Of a stretch of DNA of 64,000 bases, positions 21,565-33,552 are shown piece after piece. Each line of letters starts with the position of its first letter. Within the stretch, counting starts at the first letter, position 1. The DNA lies in the NCBI GenBank assembly GCA_958510875.1, contig OY294070.1, positions 48,822,078 through 48,886,077 on the forward strand. The letters are read 5' to 3'. The notes beneath the pieces were generated by a model, which was not told where the DNA came from, searched no databases, and worked only from the letters and a program-made list of their open reading frames with translations. Position numbers and translations under genes: made by a program. This DNA comes from Endomychus coccineus. Its lineage: Eukaryota > Arthropoda > Insecta > Coleoptera > Endomychidae.

Positions 21565-21984
21565 CAATGAGAAAAGCAAAATAAATTGGTATTGCTAATA
21601 ACTACACATATGACAGTATAAGACACGCCAAAACAAGTAAATAAAATGATTTTGAATGGACCATTAAGTGGAATGGATAAAATTATTTATTCCTGCAACC
21701 TGACGATGAATAGTATTTTGAGTTGCATTTGTACAGTCACCTCCCAAAACCTTGGTTTGAACGAGAGTATACAGCAACCGCGGTTCTTAATGTAAGTTCT
21801 TTTTCTGGAACATCCTTCATTTCCATGAACTTATGGTCGATACTTGGAATTCGTTTCTAGCTTACAATTTTCTAAGGACTTTTGGATTATGTTCTTGCTG
21901 ATGGAGGTAACTTTATTATTTCCGTTCCATAACAACAGCCATCACGTGTCTTGAGGTAGCACGCGCTCTGTCGACATTTGGAAT

Positions 21985-22215
21985 TCTTACCAAAACGGTT
22001 TGCCCAATAGCATCAGTAGAAAAGGTCGGGAGGTGGAAGAAGCCTCTCACATCCTGTTGGAGTTCTCACTTTTGACATCCCTAAGGCACCGTTAGTTCAG
22101 CGAAGCAGAGATGCTTCCGGAGGGACTTATGGAAAGCAACGTAAGCAAGATTTTGGGTATTTTGGCGGGCCACAAACATGCTGTGATAGAATAGACTACT
22201 GATCATGGGGCGCAA
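21985..22215 (+). mobile_element. LINE-B 3' coding fragment (RNase H tail with zinc-knuckle-like motif)
   Basis: Plus-strand translation gives EEASHILLEFSLLTSLRHR and LPEGLMESNVSKILGILAG, colinear with ETASHILLECPALASF..LLPEELMEASIGNIMGF of the copy at 27.2-27.6 kb. The first part of the Cys motif is lost. Confidence 0.65.
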
Positions 22216-23233
22216 AAAATGGCTCCAATCCGACGGCCTTTATCGTCCACATTATAATTATCATTCAATAAATTCTAAGCTTCGGTCGTTTCGTAATTGC
22301 ACAGTCTAAGGTTTGGCTGCTTGAAGAAGGCCAGAGTTCGAAATTGAATTGAGTTTTCGGTCACTTTGGATATTGTCTTCGTTAACGTCGAAGCTATCAA
22401 ATAGCGGAAAAAATTAACCAGAATGGAAGAACGACCTAGGAAACAACAAGTTTGCGAAGTCTGCTATCATTCGTAAAATTTAGTGTCGTTCAGCACGGAA
22501 CGTGCTTCTATTGCCTTGAATGAAGGATATAAGTTGTATTAGGGAAAACACAAGGATACCAGTGTATCTAGATTACTAGTTTATTTAAATGCGAGACACC
22601 ATCATTTTCACCTAAAATCGAAACCCACAAGCTATAGAGATTCTGAAGAATTCCGTAAAGGTCCCTCCTTGTTTTGCAGTCCGGTATAAGAATTTATTGG
22701 TGGGTGAATATTATCTTGAACGAGTTCGAAATTGAATTGAGTTTCGGGCTTTGGTTGCTTTGAAAGGTCCATTGCCAAGATCGAGTCGAGGATTGAACAA
22801 AAAAATCGAACGTTGTCGTTTTTGGGCTTTGGGTCCAACATAATATGAGATAGTAACCCTGGGTTTCAATAATTCAGTATTGGGACATTATTATTTGATC
22901 TGATATTTTTCTCATGAATGGGATGTAATTAGAGGTGCGTTGGATATGGCAAAATGTGCTGGCAAAATTATGAATTGGTGAATTATAAATATTCATTTGA
23001 TCATCCAAAACTACGGTACTGTTCTGTAGATTTTCAAAATTTGATTTTTTATTCGATTTGTATCTTTTTTGTTATATTTGCAAAATAACTGGGTAGCGTA
23101 ATTTAAATGTTGTTAATGTGGTCCATAATGTGGTTTTGGTATAAGTAGTTAAATCTAAGAAAAACTTGAGATTTGGTGTCTAGAGAGACCTATATATCAT
23201 GGAATAATTCAAGAATTTATTATTGTTGTGTAA
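22216..23233. other. No gene recognised
   Basis: AT-rich intron. CGAAATTGAATTGAGTTT(C/T)GG occurs twice (about 22338 and 22727), so a short segment is repeated there. Nothing else seen. Confidence 0.5.
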
Positions 23234-23880
23234 TACTAGGACAAGGTGAAAAATCTCTGAAAAACAGATGGCGCCACAATCTAAAATCCCATGTACCATC
23301 TTTAACTAGAAACTAGACTGATATGTCATTCAGTTCTGTTTCGACATCCATCGAAAGCAAGCAACCTTGAAGATTTTTGCAAACATGGAAAAAAGTGAAT
23401 TTCGCGTCTTGATTAAACATTATTTCTTGCGTGGAAAAAACATTATGGGGACTCTCCACCATCGATTGGAACGATTCACAAGTGGTTTGCTGATTTTCGT
23501 TGTGGTAATAGGACCACAATGGACGCCGAACGTTCTGGTCGTCCAATTGAGGTGACAAAGCCAGAAATCGTCGATAATATCCATGGTATGACGATCGGTG
23601 AGTTAAAATGGACGAATTGGTTCGTGATCTACTATATTCTCCAGATTTGGCCCCCGGCGGAAAGAGTATTAGCTCCAACGATGAAGTCATTGCTGAAACA
23701 AACGTTTATTTTGAAGGATTGCCGAAATCGTATTATTCAGAAGTTATCGAAAAATCAGAAAAACGTTCGAAGAAGTGTATCGGGCTACAAGGAAATTATG
23801 TTGAGAAATAAAATAAGTTTTGACCAAATAAATCATTTCTTGTTTCATTTTTCAGGGACTATATTCATCTTGCCCTCGTA
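23234..23880 (+). mobile_element. Mariner copy C, 0.65-kb deletion derivative
   Basis: Both ends are present (TACTAGGACAAGGTG and CTTGCCCTCGTA). The leader and MEKSEFRVLIKHYFLRGKNI are followed by a frameshift, IGTIHKWF-like codons and ERSGRPIEVTKPEIVDNIHG. A deletion then joins to the C-terminal part: SPDLAP, NDEVIAETNVYFEGLPKSYY and the terminal GNYVEK. The catalytic centre is deleted. Confidence 0.85.
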
Positions 23881-25519
23881 TAACGAAAATAAGATATTGC
23901 CCGATAGCTCTTTAATATGGAAGGCATGAATATAGATTCTAAATTGAAATTTCACTAATATCTAGTAATTTTCTACCTATTTTTTCGGCATGGGGCATTT
24001 ACTATTTTCAAAAACGTTAACGGTTTCTTGAAGTACGAAATGAAAAAAGATAGATATTTATGCAGGAGATTATTTTAGTTTTTTTTTTATACAAAATTTA
24101 ATATCACTGAAGTAAAAAAAAACTAATGTTTTGGGACAACTATTACCATTCTCCTCTCTAGAGTCATTGTTACACCTAAAATATCACGCCTCAAATTTTT
24201 TCACATATTGGATTTCAATTGTTCGAATAGTTAAGATTGGGCCTGTCATACCACTTTCGTTGTAGGTTTGCCTTGTTTGTGAATCCTAATGGAATTGTAC
24301 AAGATCGCACAGAACTAATTTTAGTGTATAGTTGTAGGAATACTTGAACATGTAAATCTACACAAACAAAATTCGTATTACGCTAAACATAGAACATGAT
24401 CATTGTTTTACCCATAGACTAGGTATTTGGTAATACAACAACAACAACAAAAAAGATTCAAATGATCTATATTTACTAGAAAGGTTGTGGTACATAACCT
24501 AGAGAATAGTATCAAAATTTTGAATAATCAAATGAATATTTACATTCCACCGATTATTAATTATTTTTTCGAAATATTTTCTGGAGTAACTCCAACCGTT
24601 ACCCTTATTACATACTCATATCATTATATTTGATGGATGACATACCAGTTGTACGCATTAATTATTCCTTCTGAGTATGCCATTGTGTACTAAACCAATT
24701 ATAAATACATTCTGTATCATTCACATTTGATTCATAGGTACTATTTTCTTCATTGTTCACATTCAGCTATATCAAACATACAATACTTGATTTTGCTTTA
24801 GTTAAAATTTGGTGTTTTGAATCTCGTCTACTAAATATTTAAATTAACTGTAATCCATTGATCAATACCTTCCCTCTCTTGTAGGAACGGAAAATATACT
24901 ACTATTGTTAACCTCGCTTTGTTAACACAATTTTTGACAAATCTACGAGCTAACTGTATGTCTGTGGTACATAATTTACTAGCTATTCCCCGCAGACAGG
25001 TAACATCGTGGTAAGCCGTTAAATTATACTCCATGTCATTGAAAGTTCTCTTTGTAGATACATTTGATAATTCCATGAGACACTTACGAGAATTGCCTTT
25101 TTGCATTGGAAGCCAATGTTACAGAAAACGACTCGATGCAAACATTCAATTGTATCCACGTAATTCTTGCAACTAAAATCAGCAGCGTGATATGTTTATC
25201 TATGAAAATGCAATATTAACCACACATCAGCAACGATTTGCATATTATGTACTTACAGAAGTTCATTTCATAGATTTTAAATAGAAAAAATGCGCCGCAA
25301 GGAAAATTGTTGCATTTTTCATGGAAAAACCCTAAAATTATAAATGGGAAACTCGCAGAACAAAAATATTTGCTTGAAGAAATAGGTTTCTTTTTGGGCA
25401 AATATCCTTTTTTTTGATGAGATTGACAAAAATCTCCACGAAAATTATTTAAAATAATATTTAAATATCATAAAACTATAGGTACACGCTCCCAGATCTC
25501 AAACTTCTAAGATAACATG
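23881..25519. other. No gene recognised
   Basis: AT-rich intron. A 91-codon minus frame at 24831-25106 has no family I recognise and no splice context, so it is not called. Confidence 0.5.
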
Positions 25520-25882
25520 TTAACTTACCCTAGAATCCCTAGATATTACACAATTTTTGAAATCTTGAATCGCTGCAATTAGTGTTTTCTCCATAATTAT
25601 CACGCAAAGTGAATTTATTCTGTCCTGCGCCATTGTATTGCTCAAAAAGGTGTTAACTCTTTTAAGCGTCGAAAAACCGCGTTCACTTGCAATACTTGTC
25701 ATCGGTATGGTACAAGTTAATTTCAATAATAAAACAGTTTCACTAAAATAGCCCATGAGGTTTCTATCTATAAATAATTGCAAAATTGCTAAGCAACTTG
25801 CTGCTTCACGAAAATCTTCCCTGCTGTATATACGTTTTGAAATGTTTTGTGTTTTCTTTAGTATATTATACCGAATATGCAT
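25520..25882 (-). pseudogene. hAT transposase C-terminal dimerisation region, fragment
   Basis: The minus frame reads LLLKLTCTIPMTSIASERGF, then STLKRVNTFLSNTMAQDRIN and SLCVIIMEK. The pattern P.TS..SERGFS.LKR.K..LR..M...RL..L is the hAT family dimerisation domain at the C-terminus, of the ZMYM/TTF-type transposases. About 120 codons are open, but the catalytic core that should lie upstream (higher coordinates) is absent. Possibly only a remnant captured in the intron. Confidence 0.8.
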
Positions 25883-27189
25883 TGCAATTTATCCTCGCCG
25901 AGGTGAATAATTTTTAAATTTCATAGGAATTATAGCACTATTATTGTAACAACAAAATTGCTATGCATCCTTTTACCATAATAATTTGCATTATATTTCA
26001 TGAATGATGGTACAATTGTGCGGTTGCAGTTAGTATAAATAATGTTTTTCCATGCATCAAGAGAATGATTTGTCAATCATTGATCATATATAATCATTTA
26101 TACGTAAAGGTACAATGATGGTACAAAAATGAACTGATTCAATGATGGCACAAACATGCATACATAATTGCGAGGTTAACATTTTTTTCTAATATTTCTG
26201 GTTAGACTTAAAGTGTATTATTTACAATCATGTATGAATCATGTACAATTATGACCCATACCGGATTGTAGTACAATCATTGTACAATGATTGAACAGTT
26301 GGTACAAATCATAGTACGATCGGTAAAAATCTGATTCTGCATTGATGGTTCAATGATTGTCATTACAAGCTCGACCATTCTAGCTGGGCCTCTGATATGC
26401 GCGGAAGAAAGAGTGAAAGAGCCACGGTGCAACAGAGACAGAACTGCAAGTTCCTCGAATGTATAGTCCGTGTAACATTCACAATTAATTCCACTACATA
26501 ATTATAAACCTTTCAAAGTGTAGTCCATTAATACCTACACACATAGCTACTAAGGTTAATTATGTTGAGATAGTAAACGGAAAGGGATTAAACTGTCGGT
26601 AATTACATTGTAAGGATTGTATTACGTCGAATTGAACCGTTAATAAATCGTATATATATATATATAATTTAACAGGGCGAACAAAGTGGAATTTCCTAAA
26701 TCTAGTTCCTCGTTAAATAGACTGTTTGAAGAATTATTGTTTGAATATTTCTAAAGATTCTAAAAGATTAAGTTTTCTACCCTTTGTAATTGTATGGGAA
26801 ATGTTTAAGTTTTCTGGTGGCGGAAAACTGTGTTGGGTTACTTGCCCATTGGTTTTTGTAAACGTTCTAGTTTCATCGCTCCATCCCTTTACGTGAGTGT
26901 GTGATGAATGAATGTACGTATCGTCCATGTAGTAGTATGTAGTGACGCATATTGCTAAGAAATTCTATTCTGAGCAGTCTAATGGGCTGTCGTTCCATTA
27001 GCATTCTTCAATTATTCTTAAATATTCGCCATCGGAAACCAATTTTATGAATTTCTTGGTAGCCAATATCTTCTATGAATTTTGTATGTAGTATATAATG
27101 CTGGTCCCGCCTTTTCTGTTAGGGCAATCGTTCTTCGCAAAATTGCTAAATCTGCGTCGTCAAGAAGAGTTTTAACTTTTCTCTCTTCT
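25883..27189. other. Non-coding, with recurring TACAATGATGGTACAA-type words
   Basis: Between 25950 and 26360 ATGATGGTACAA, ATCATTGTACAATGATTG and related words recur, in both orientations. A short TA run is at 26646-26667. No gene seen. Confidence 0.5.
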
Positions 27190-28520
27190 CTCTTTTTATT
27201 AGGGGTTGAAAATGTTGTTCTTTCTTTTCTTCTTTTTTAAAAGGAGGGAACTTAGCCCCCAAATGCACTTAGGCCACTTAGTTGGGCCTATAGTGCGTCC
27301 CGTGGTCAGAAGCCTATTCGATACTAGCAGGTTTGAGGCCCTCCAGAAACCCATAATATTGCCATTGCTGGCTTCCATAAGTTCTTCTGGGAGGAGTTTC
27401 GATTCTACGAAGTGTCGGTGCGTGAATGATGCTAGTGCTGGGCATTCCAACAGGATGTGAGAGGCATTTTCTTTCGCCTCTGCATTTCCTACATACTGGG
27501 TCGTCTGTGATACCCATAGTGTGTAGGTGTTTGTCAAGACGACAGTGACCGGTTAGGATTCCAGTCATCTCTCTTATGTTCCTTCTGTTCAAAGAAAGGA
27601 GTTTCTTTGAGAGCCTAGACACAGGCTCTTTGATGAAGAGCTTGGCCTGTCTGTGCAAATATATACGCGCCTATTTACATAGTTTCTTCGCAGGTTTTCC
27701 ATGGCACAAGTCAATATTGCGTAGACCTCTATCTGAAAAACCGTGCAGTAAGTGCCTAGAGTCACTGAGATAGTGGTCTTCGGCCTTTTTAGTTACACTC
27801 CCACCCCCAGAGGCCTGACCTACTTTGGAGCCAACTATGAACCATATGAGCCCGTCTGGTGGCAGTAAGGTGGGAGTTTCGTCACTTCAATCTCCTCTAT
27901 CTGGGATGAGGATTTTGGGAGAAGTGAGACATATAGCTGGGATCAAGGTGGCTTGCTTCATGTCTAGTATGGGGTATTTAGAGATTACCTCACTCAAAAT
28001 CGATGAGTGTCCACGAGAGTAGTGCGTTTTGGTCCAGTGGTCCAGGCCCTTTAACCTATACGCAGTTCTCATGGCCTCAGTTTTTTTGTATAAGTGTAGA
28101 GGTGGTAATCCGGCGATAGCCTCAAGCCGACCTCATACCGCTCGATATGTCTACACATGCAAGCCGCTGCAGTCGGTCCAGGGGGCGCCGGAAAATACCA
28201 GTACTTGTCCCCGACCACCAGACTACCGCAGCATAGGTGACCATAGGCCTGATCACAGCGGTATAGATCCAAAAAAGAATCTTTGGCTGTAATCCCCATG
28301 TGCTGCTCAAAGCTCTTCTGCACGCCCAAAATGACGCAGAGACCTTCCTCACTCGATATTCGAGGTGTTCGCGCCAGATCAGTTAGTCAAGGATTACTCC
28401 CAGAAACTTCACCGACCCTTTAAATTGCAGGACCCTCCCAGAGAAACGAATCTCTGGCCGTGTGCTCATCTTGGGTTTCCTTGTAAACAAAACAATTTTC
28501 GTTTTGAAAATGTTGTTGTT
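27190..28520 (-). mobile_element. LINE-B 3' half (R1/jockey-type): RT tail, RNase H end, Cys motif
   Basis: Reading minus from 28352: KVSASFWACRRALSSTWGLQ, PKILFWIYTAVIRPMVTYAA, VVWWSGTS and LQRLACV are the post-RT region of R1/jockey-like LINEs. The following broken frames give MRTAYRLKGLDHWTKTHYSR and the RNase H end. Last comes REMTGILTGHCRLDKHLHTM and CRKCRGE..ETASHILLECPAL, the C-terminal Cys/His motif, and SKLLPEELMEASNGNIMGFW before the stop. Frames are broken several times. Confidence 0.82.
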
Positions 28521-29397
28521 GACTGGCTCGTTTCAATTTGTTTCGATTCGATTCGATAAAAAAATGGTTAGTATCAAAATCTGCCCAGAACAAAGACTTT
28601 TATATCGTTACAACACAGAAACATAATAATTAATTAATTTAAAAAAAAACATATCTTTGCGAGAGAAATAGTAACTTCTGCAGCTACTGCTTCTGCTTGT
28701 ATAAAATTTAAAATGATGCTAATTATCTCACGACTTTGTCAACGTAATACTTTATTTTTCAATTTAGTTGTAAACGGCATTTTAAAATTAAGAACTTTTC
28801 AAAACGCACAACATATAAGATTTAAATTTTCTCTACGGACTGTACTTTGCAAATGTAAAAACTACGAATACACCGCTTAAACTGCCAGGCTTAGGCTATG
28901 GCGCATTCAAAACTCAGAGGACAAACTAGAATGTTCGAGCTGTACATTGTTATGTATTATGAGAAGATAAAGATATCATTATAAGAAAGTTATACGAAAT
29001 ATGTTTTCATTAGCTACCATAATTATTTGGCAAGTCCACAGATTTTACATGAAGAATTAAAAAATATGCAAATAAAATGAAACATGTTTCAGGAAATTCA
29101 TAATTCTACGTTTCCGATTCCGATTAGGAACCTTCATTGCCATTGAATTCAAAAATATGTCCTTTTCACCCTTATCATCCTAATTTAAAACTAAATTATC
29201 CCCCACAACCATGGGAGTTGGATTACCCATATACCACATTGAATACGCATAAACTGTTCTTAACAAGATGTGTTCCAAAGAACACCAATAAGGCGATATG
29301 GTGTCGAATCAAACCATTTAGCTGTTTTCATAAAGTCCTTCAAATTTTTTGTGCCGTATAGTTTCCGAATATTCCATACCGGGCCTGATCTACGCTT
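28521..29397. other. No gene recognised
   Basis: AT-rich, no repeat or coding signal that I can support. Confidence 0.5.
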
Positions 29398-29640
29398 TTA
29401 GTTTTGATCGAGGCAATCCGCAAGGTGATTCTTGTATTCGACCATTTCATCACTAAAGTCTGCATTTTCATTTAAAGAGACAAAAATTGAAATGAAATGA
29501 CCACCATCTCTCAAAATTTTGCATGTTTGCGATTTTTTTTTTCGGTAGAATAACGCGACGAAATCACACCCCGTAAAAGCATCAAATGTAGGTAAAGCTC
29601 GGGACAATTTTACCCCAAGTTTTGCTCCAGCTGTAATAGT
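29398..29640 (-). pseudogene. TE-type protein with LPTFDAFTGCD motif, downstream part
   Basis: The minus frame AGAKLGVKLSRALPTFDAFT, then GCDFVALFYRKKKSQTCKIL, matches the motif LP..HAFTGCD.T..F.RKGK of a widespread family of repeat-associated hypothetical proteins in invertebrates. The frame runs into the inverted repeat at 29636; the matching upstream part lies beyond it at 32512-32960. Function unknown; probably a decayed TE gene. Confidence 0.5.
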
Positions 29641-32509
29641 CCAAGCAATAGACAGAAATGCGTGCAGAAATTAATACCTGGAAAAAAAAATATGAACGTA
29701 TAGGAAATTGAATTTAAAGGTGAGTTTCTGATTAATGCAACTCGATCTGAAATGAACATAACCTAAAAAATTCCCAAAGTTGCAAAAAGTGGTTTTTCTC
29801 AATTAATTAAAAAACTATAGCTCGGATCGGAAAAAGTTAAATGAGAAAGTTGTAGGTATTGAATAAATCTATCGATTCGTCCCATAATAATTATAAATAT
29901 CATCCATCTTTTTCAAGTTATATCGAAAAAACCGTTAAAAATCGGGGTATCGTTAACTATTACGTTTTCATATGTATTGTTTCCTGTACATATAGCCCAT
30001 GGCAAGCTAAGAGAGCAATTTTTTTCTTAATTTGAAATATTGATTTTTTTTCAAAATATATCGATTTTTCTAAAAAAAGAGCCTTTCATAAATTGGCTAG
30101 ATCTTCTCAGGAAATGATCCTGGAGTAACAATTTTGGGTTTATTTTCTTTATGAAGAGTTGTGCTATAATTTTATTGAAGAAATGTAGCGATTTTTTCAA
30201 TTTTCAGGGTGAAAAAAAGACTTTTAAAAAATGTCATCTTTTTTTAACGTGTTTTTTTCAGATTGGTTTTACAATTTTAATTTTAGAGAAATGTCTTTGA
30301 CGGAAATCGATTTCTAACATTTTTTTACGTATTGGCAAAAAAAAAATTTTTCACCTACGATCTTCTGGACCAGCGATAATTTTTTTATCTCAAAAAAATC
30401 TGTAAGACGCAATACACATTATACAGAAGTGTGTTTTATGGAGGTTGATGTTAAATACCTACATTTTCAATAAAAAAATATTTGGATATGTTTAATTGAT
30501 TCATAGTATTAGAAACTGAGTAACAAAGCTAAGCGTGCGCGGCTGCCGGAGCGTGAGGCGGAGTGGGGGAAGCATTGCGCGCTCACACTGAAAACTGATT
30601 TAGTGCGTTCAAAGCAAACACAAATATCGTATTTATTTTCTCCTTAGAAGCAAAATAGACCTATTATTATTCGAATAGTTATTTTTGTATTAAGTGCGTA
30701 AAATGAGTGTTTTTTTGATGGCACATGAGAGTGTTAATTTTTGACCGAGACCGCAGGTCGAGGCCAAAAATTCTCTCGAATGTGCCATGAAAACATGAAT
30801 TTCATACACGAAATACAAACAACATTTTTTGTACAACTGTGAATGTGAATTTACATAGTCTGAAATATATTAAAAATAAATACTTCCAATATAATTTCAC
30901 AGCATCCAGTGTTCTTCATGTGTCGTTACTATAGGAACGGTTTGTTGGCACGCCGCGTGTTTGACTGTGTTTGCTCGTAGTTGCTTCAATTTCAACATGT
31001 TGGGAGTAATTGTTCAAACTTTACTATCAATTATTATTCCAATAAATGAAATTGTTTTATGATAAATAATCAATTAATAATTGACTCTGATCTAAATAAA
31101 TCCTTCATAAAGTAATATTTCATGTTTATTTTGTGAATTATTTTGGCAGTGAAAAAAAGTAAATATTTACGCATCAATAGAGATGCAGAAATGTCAAGTT
31201 TTGTTCTGTTCCAAGAGAATTAATAATTAAATAACTGTTATAGAGATCCGCAAGCATAACGTCAATATGATTCCTTGAGAAAAAAACTTGAGGTATTAAG
31301 TGGAGAATACTGTTTTGATAATAAATCGTAATTTGAATGACAAAAAGTAAAACAAATTAGAAATGTAAAAAATGAATATTTCCGAGTCTATTTTGATTCT
31401 AAGGCAAAAATAAATACGATATTCGTTTTTATCTCGTCGAGCTACCCCAGATTAAGTACAATAAGATTTTTGTACGCTATCTAGGAGCCGAAATATTGAA
31501 GATTTTGCAACCACAAGCCATTTAGAACGCACTAAATCAGTTTTCAGTGCGAGCGTGCAATGCTTCCCCCACTCCGCCTCACGCTCCGGCAGCCGCGCAC
31601 GCTTAGCTTTGTTACTCAATTTCTAATACTATGAATCAATGAAACATATCCAAATATTTTTTTATTGAAAATGTAGGTATTTAACATCAACCTCCATAAA
31701 ACACACTTCTGTATAATGTGTATTGCGTCTTACAGATTTTTTTGAAATAAAAAAATTATCGCTGGTCCAGAAGATCGTAGGTGAAAAAATGTTTTTTTGC
31801 CAATACGTAAAAAAATGTTAGAAATCGATTTCCGTCAAAGACATTTCTCTAAAATTAAAATTGTAAAACTAATCTGAAAAAAACACGTTAAAAAAAGATG
31901 ACATTTTTTTAAAGTCTTTTTTTCACCATAAAAATTGAAAAAATCGCTACGTTTCTTCAATAAAATTGTAGCACAACTCTTCATAAAGAAAATAAGCCCA
32001 AAATTGTTACTCCAGGACCATTTCCTGAGAAGATCTATTCAATTTATGAGAGGCTCTTTTTTTAGAAAAATCGATATATTTTGAAAAAAAAATCAATATT
32101 TCAAATTAGGAAAAAAATTGCTCTCTTAGCTTGCCATGGGCTATATGTACAGGAAACAATACATATGAAAACGTAATAGTTAACGACTTCTCGATACCCC
32201 GATTTTTAACGGTTTTTTCGATATAACTCAAGAAAGATGGATGATATTTATAATTATTATGGGACGAATCGATAGATCTATTCAATACCTACAACTTTCT
32301 CTTTTAACTTTTTCCGATCCGAGCTATAGTTTTTTAATTAATTGAGAAAAACCACTTTTGCAACTTTGGGAATTTTTTAGGTTATGTTCGCCATTTCGGA
32401 TCGAGTTGCATTAATCAGAAACTCACCTTCAAATTCAATTTCCTATGCGCTCATTTTTTTTTTCCAGGTATTAATTTCTGCACTAGTTTCTGTCTATTGC
32501 TTGGACTAT
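29636..32509. repeat. 2.9-kb foldback element with about 1-kb inverted arms
   Basis: The left arm 29636-30661 is repeated inverted at 31392-32509. Shared words include AGTCCAAGCAATAGACAG, CTATAGCTCGGATCGGAAAA, TTTTTACGTATTGGCAAAAA, GTGCGCGGCTGCCGGAGCG and GAAAACTGATTTAGTGCGTT. Differences are few and scattered; the right arm holds about 100 extra bases near 31440-31525. The 730-nt middle is unique apart from a small hairpin. GC-rich patches near 30540 and 31590 contrast with the AT-rich rest. No transposase. Confidence 0.85.
30718..30788. repeat. Small hairpin in the loop of the foldback element
   Basis: ATGGCACAT..GAGAG..AATTTTTG pairs with CAAAAATT..CTCTCG..ATGTGCCAT, with GACC..GGTC at the centre. 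Confidence 0.6.
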
Positions 32510-32511
32510 AA

Positions 32512-32960
32512 GCAATATATGTAATTTCCCTGCGTTTATTTCGAACAAGTAGTTTTCATCTAAATTTCTAATTCCTTGAGATGGTAAATATTTCCAAGGT
32601 AAATTATCAAAATGTCAGTGTCCGAGGCTTTTACAACGACTTTTGATCTGGGTTCGAGCTTCAAAAAATAAAAGATTATTCGCTTCTTTGCCTCTTCAAG
32701 GGAGCACTCGAATTTCGTTTCCTCAATTTTTACTTTTCTAAACTATTCAAATTTTGGAAAGAAACGCATTTATCTTCACCCGTGAGGTATACTTTATTAT
32801 TCCCCAAAAATGATTAAACAGACAGTCCCAAAAAGGACACCAAAGCCTCTTTGAAATTCCGATTTCTCAAGTTTTTGATAAAATCGTTCGTCCTAATTTG
32901 ATGCTTCATTTGGTGCAAAACGTACACAGGTGTAATATCAAAACTGCCAAAGATGATATT
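32512..32960 (-). pseudogene. TE-type protein, upstream part of the gene split by the foldback element
   Basis: Minus-strand translation in broken frames gives MKHQIRTNDFIKNLRNRNFK, EALVSFLG and VYLTGEDKCVSF, the usual order upstream of the HAFTGCD motif in that protein family. Many stops. Together with 29398-29640 it brackets the 2.9-kb palindrome. Confidence 0.4.
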
Positions 32961-33306
32961 ACCTGCCCTGCCACCTCTTTCCGGCAAGTTTTGACGAGGC
33001 AGGATTGACTTTTCGGATAGAGACCTTTAATTTGATATCTCATCTAGGACAATATCTTATGGATGTAGTTCTTTAACAAAAGCCAGTTTATAAACATTAT
33101 ATTAACTTGGTGGAAAAAAATAATTGTAGAATCTCCCCTCAAAAGGCAAATCTATCGTCAAAAGGTAACGAAAAATATTATTCGAAAATCAAGTTTTTAA
33201 GAAATTGGTTGGATACGTGAAAGTCTAGTTCGGCTTTAATAAATTAACAACGCCGACACGTACTGCATGATCACACACAGTTCACGGAAATTTAGAAATA
33301 ATAATA

Positions 33307-33450
33307 TTGTTAGGAAAATTTCAAACAGATCCATTAGGAGACAGGTTTTTTATATCAAAACAAGTAAATGGGGTGCAACTAAGGACTCTGTTCACGTCTC
33401 AGGAAGTCCTTACATATGTCCTAAAAATAAATAAAACTTTTGCTTCACTG
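33307..33450 (+). pseudogene. P-element/THAP9-like transposase fragment
   Basis: GKFQTDPLGDRF, followed by QVNGVQLRTLFTSQEVLT, resembles the C-terminal FQTDPLE.RFG.YRQ..G..Y..S..QV..SE segment of P-element-related transposases. The continuing open frame to 33552 is not similar to anything I know. A short isolated relic. Confidence 0.4.
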
Positions 33451-33552
33451 TCGCTATCGCGGCACGGTGCCTTCATGTACCGGTGCAAGATCGAGCACTC
33501 ACGCCTTGTGTATGTAGAGGGTATTGACCTCACGCGAACAGTAAGTACTTAG

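Noticed and set aside
24831..25106. 91-codon minus frame as a gene
   Set aside because: Not recognisable, no context, and not colinear with the nearby hAT fragment.
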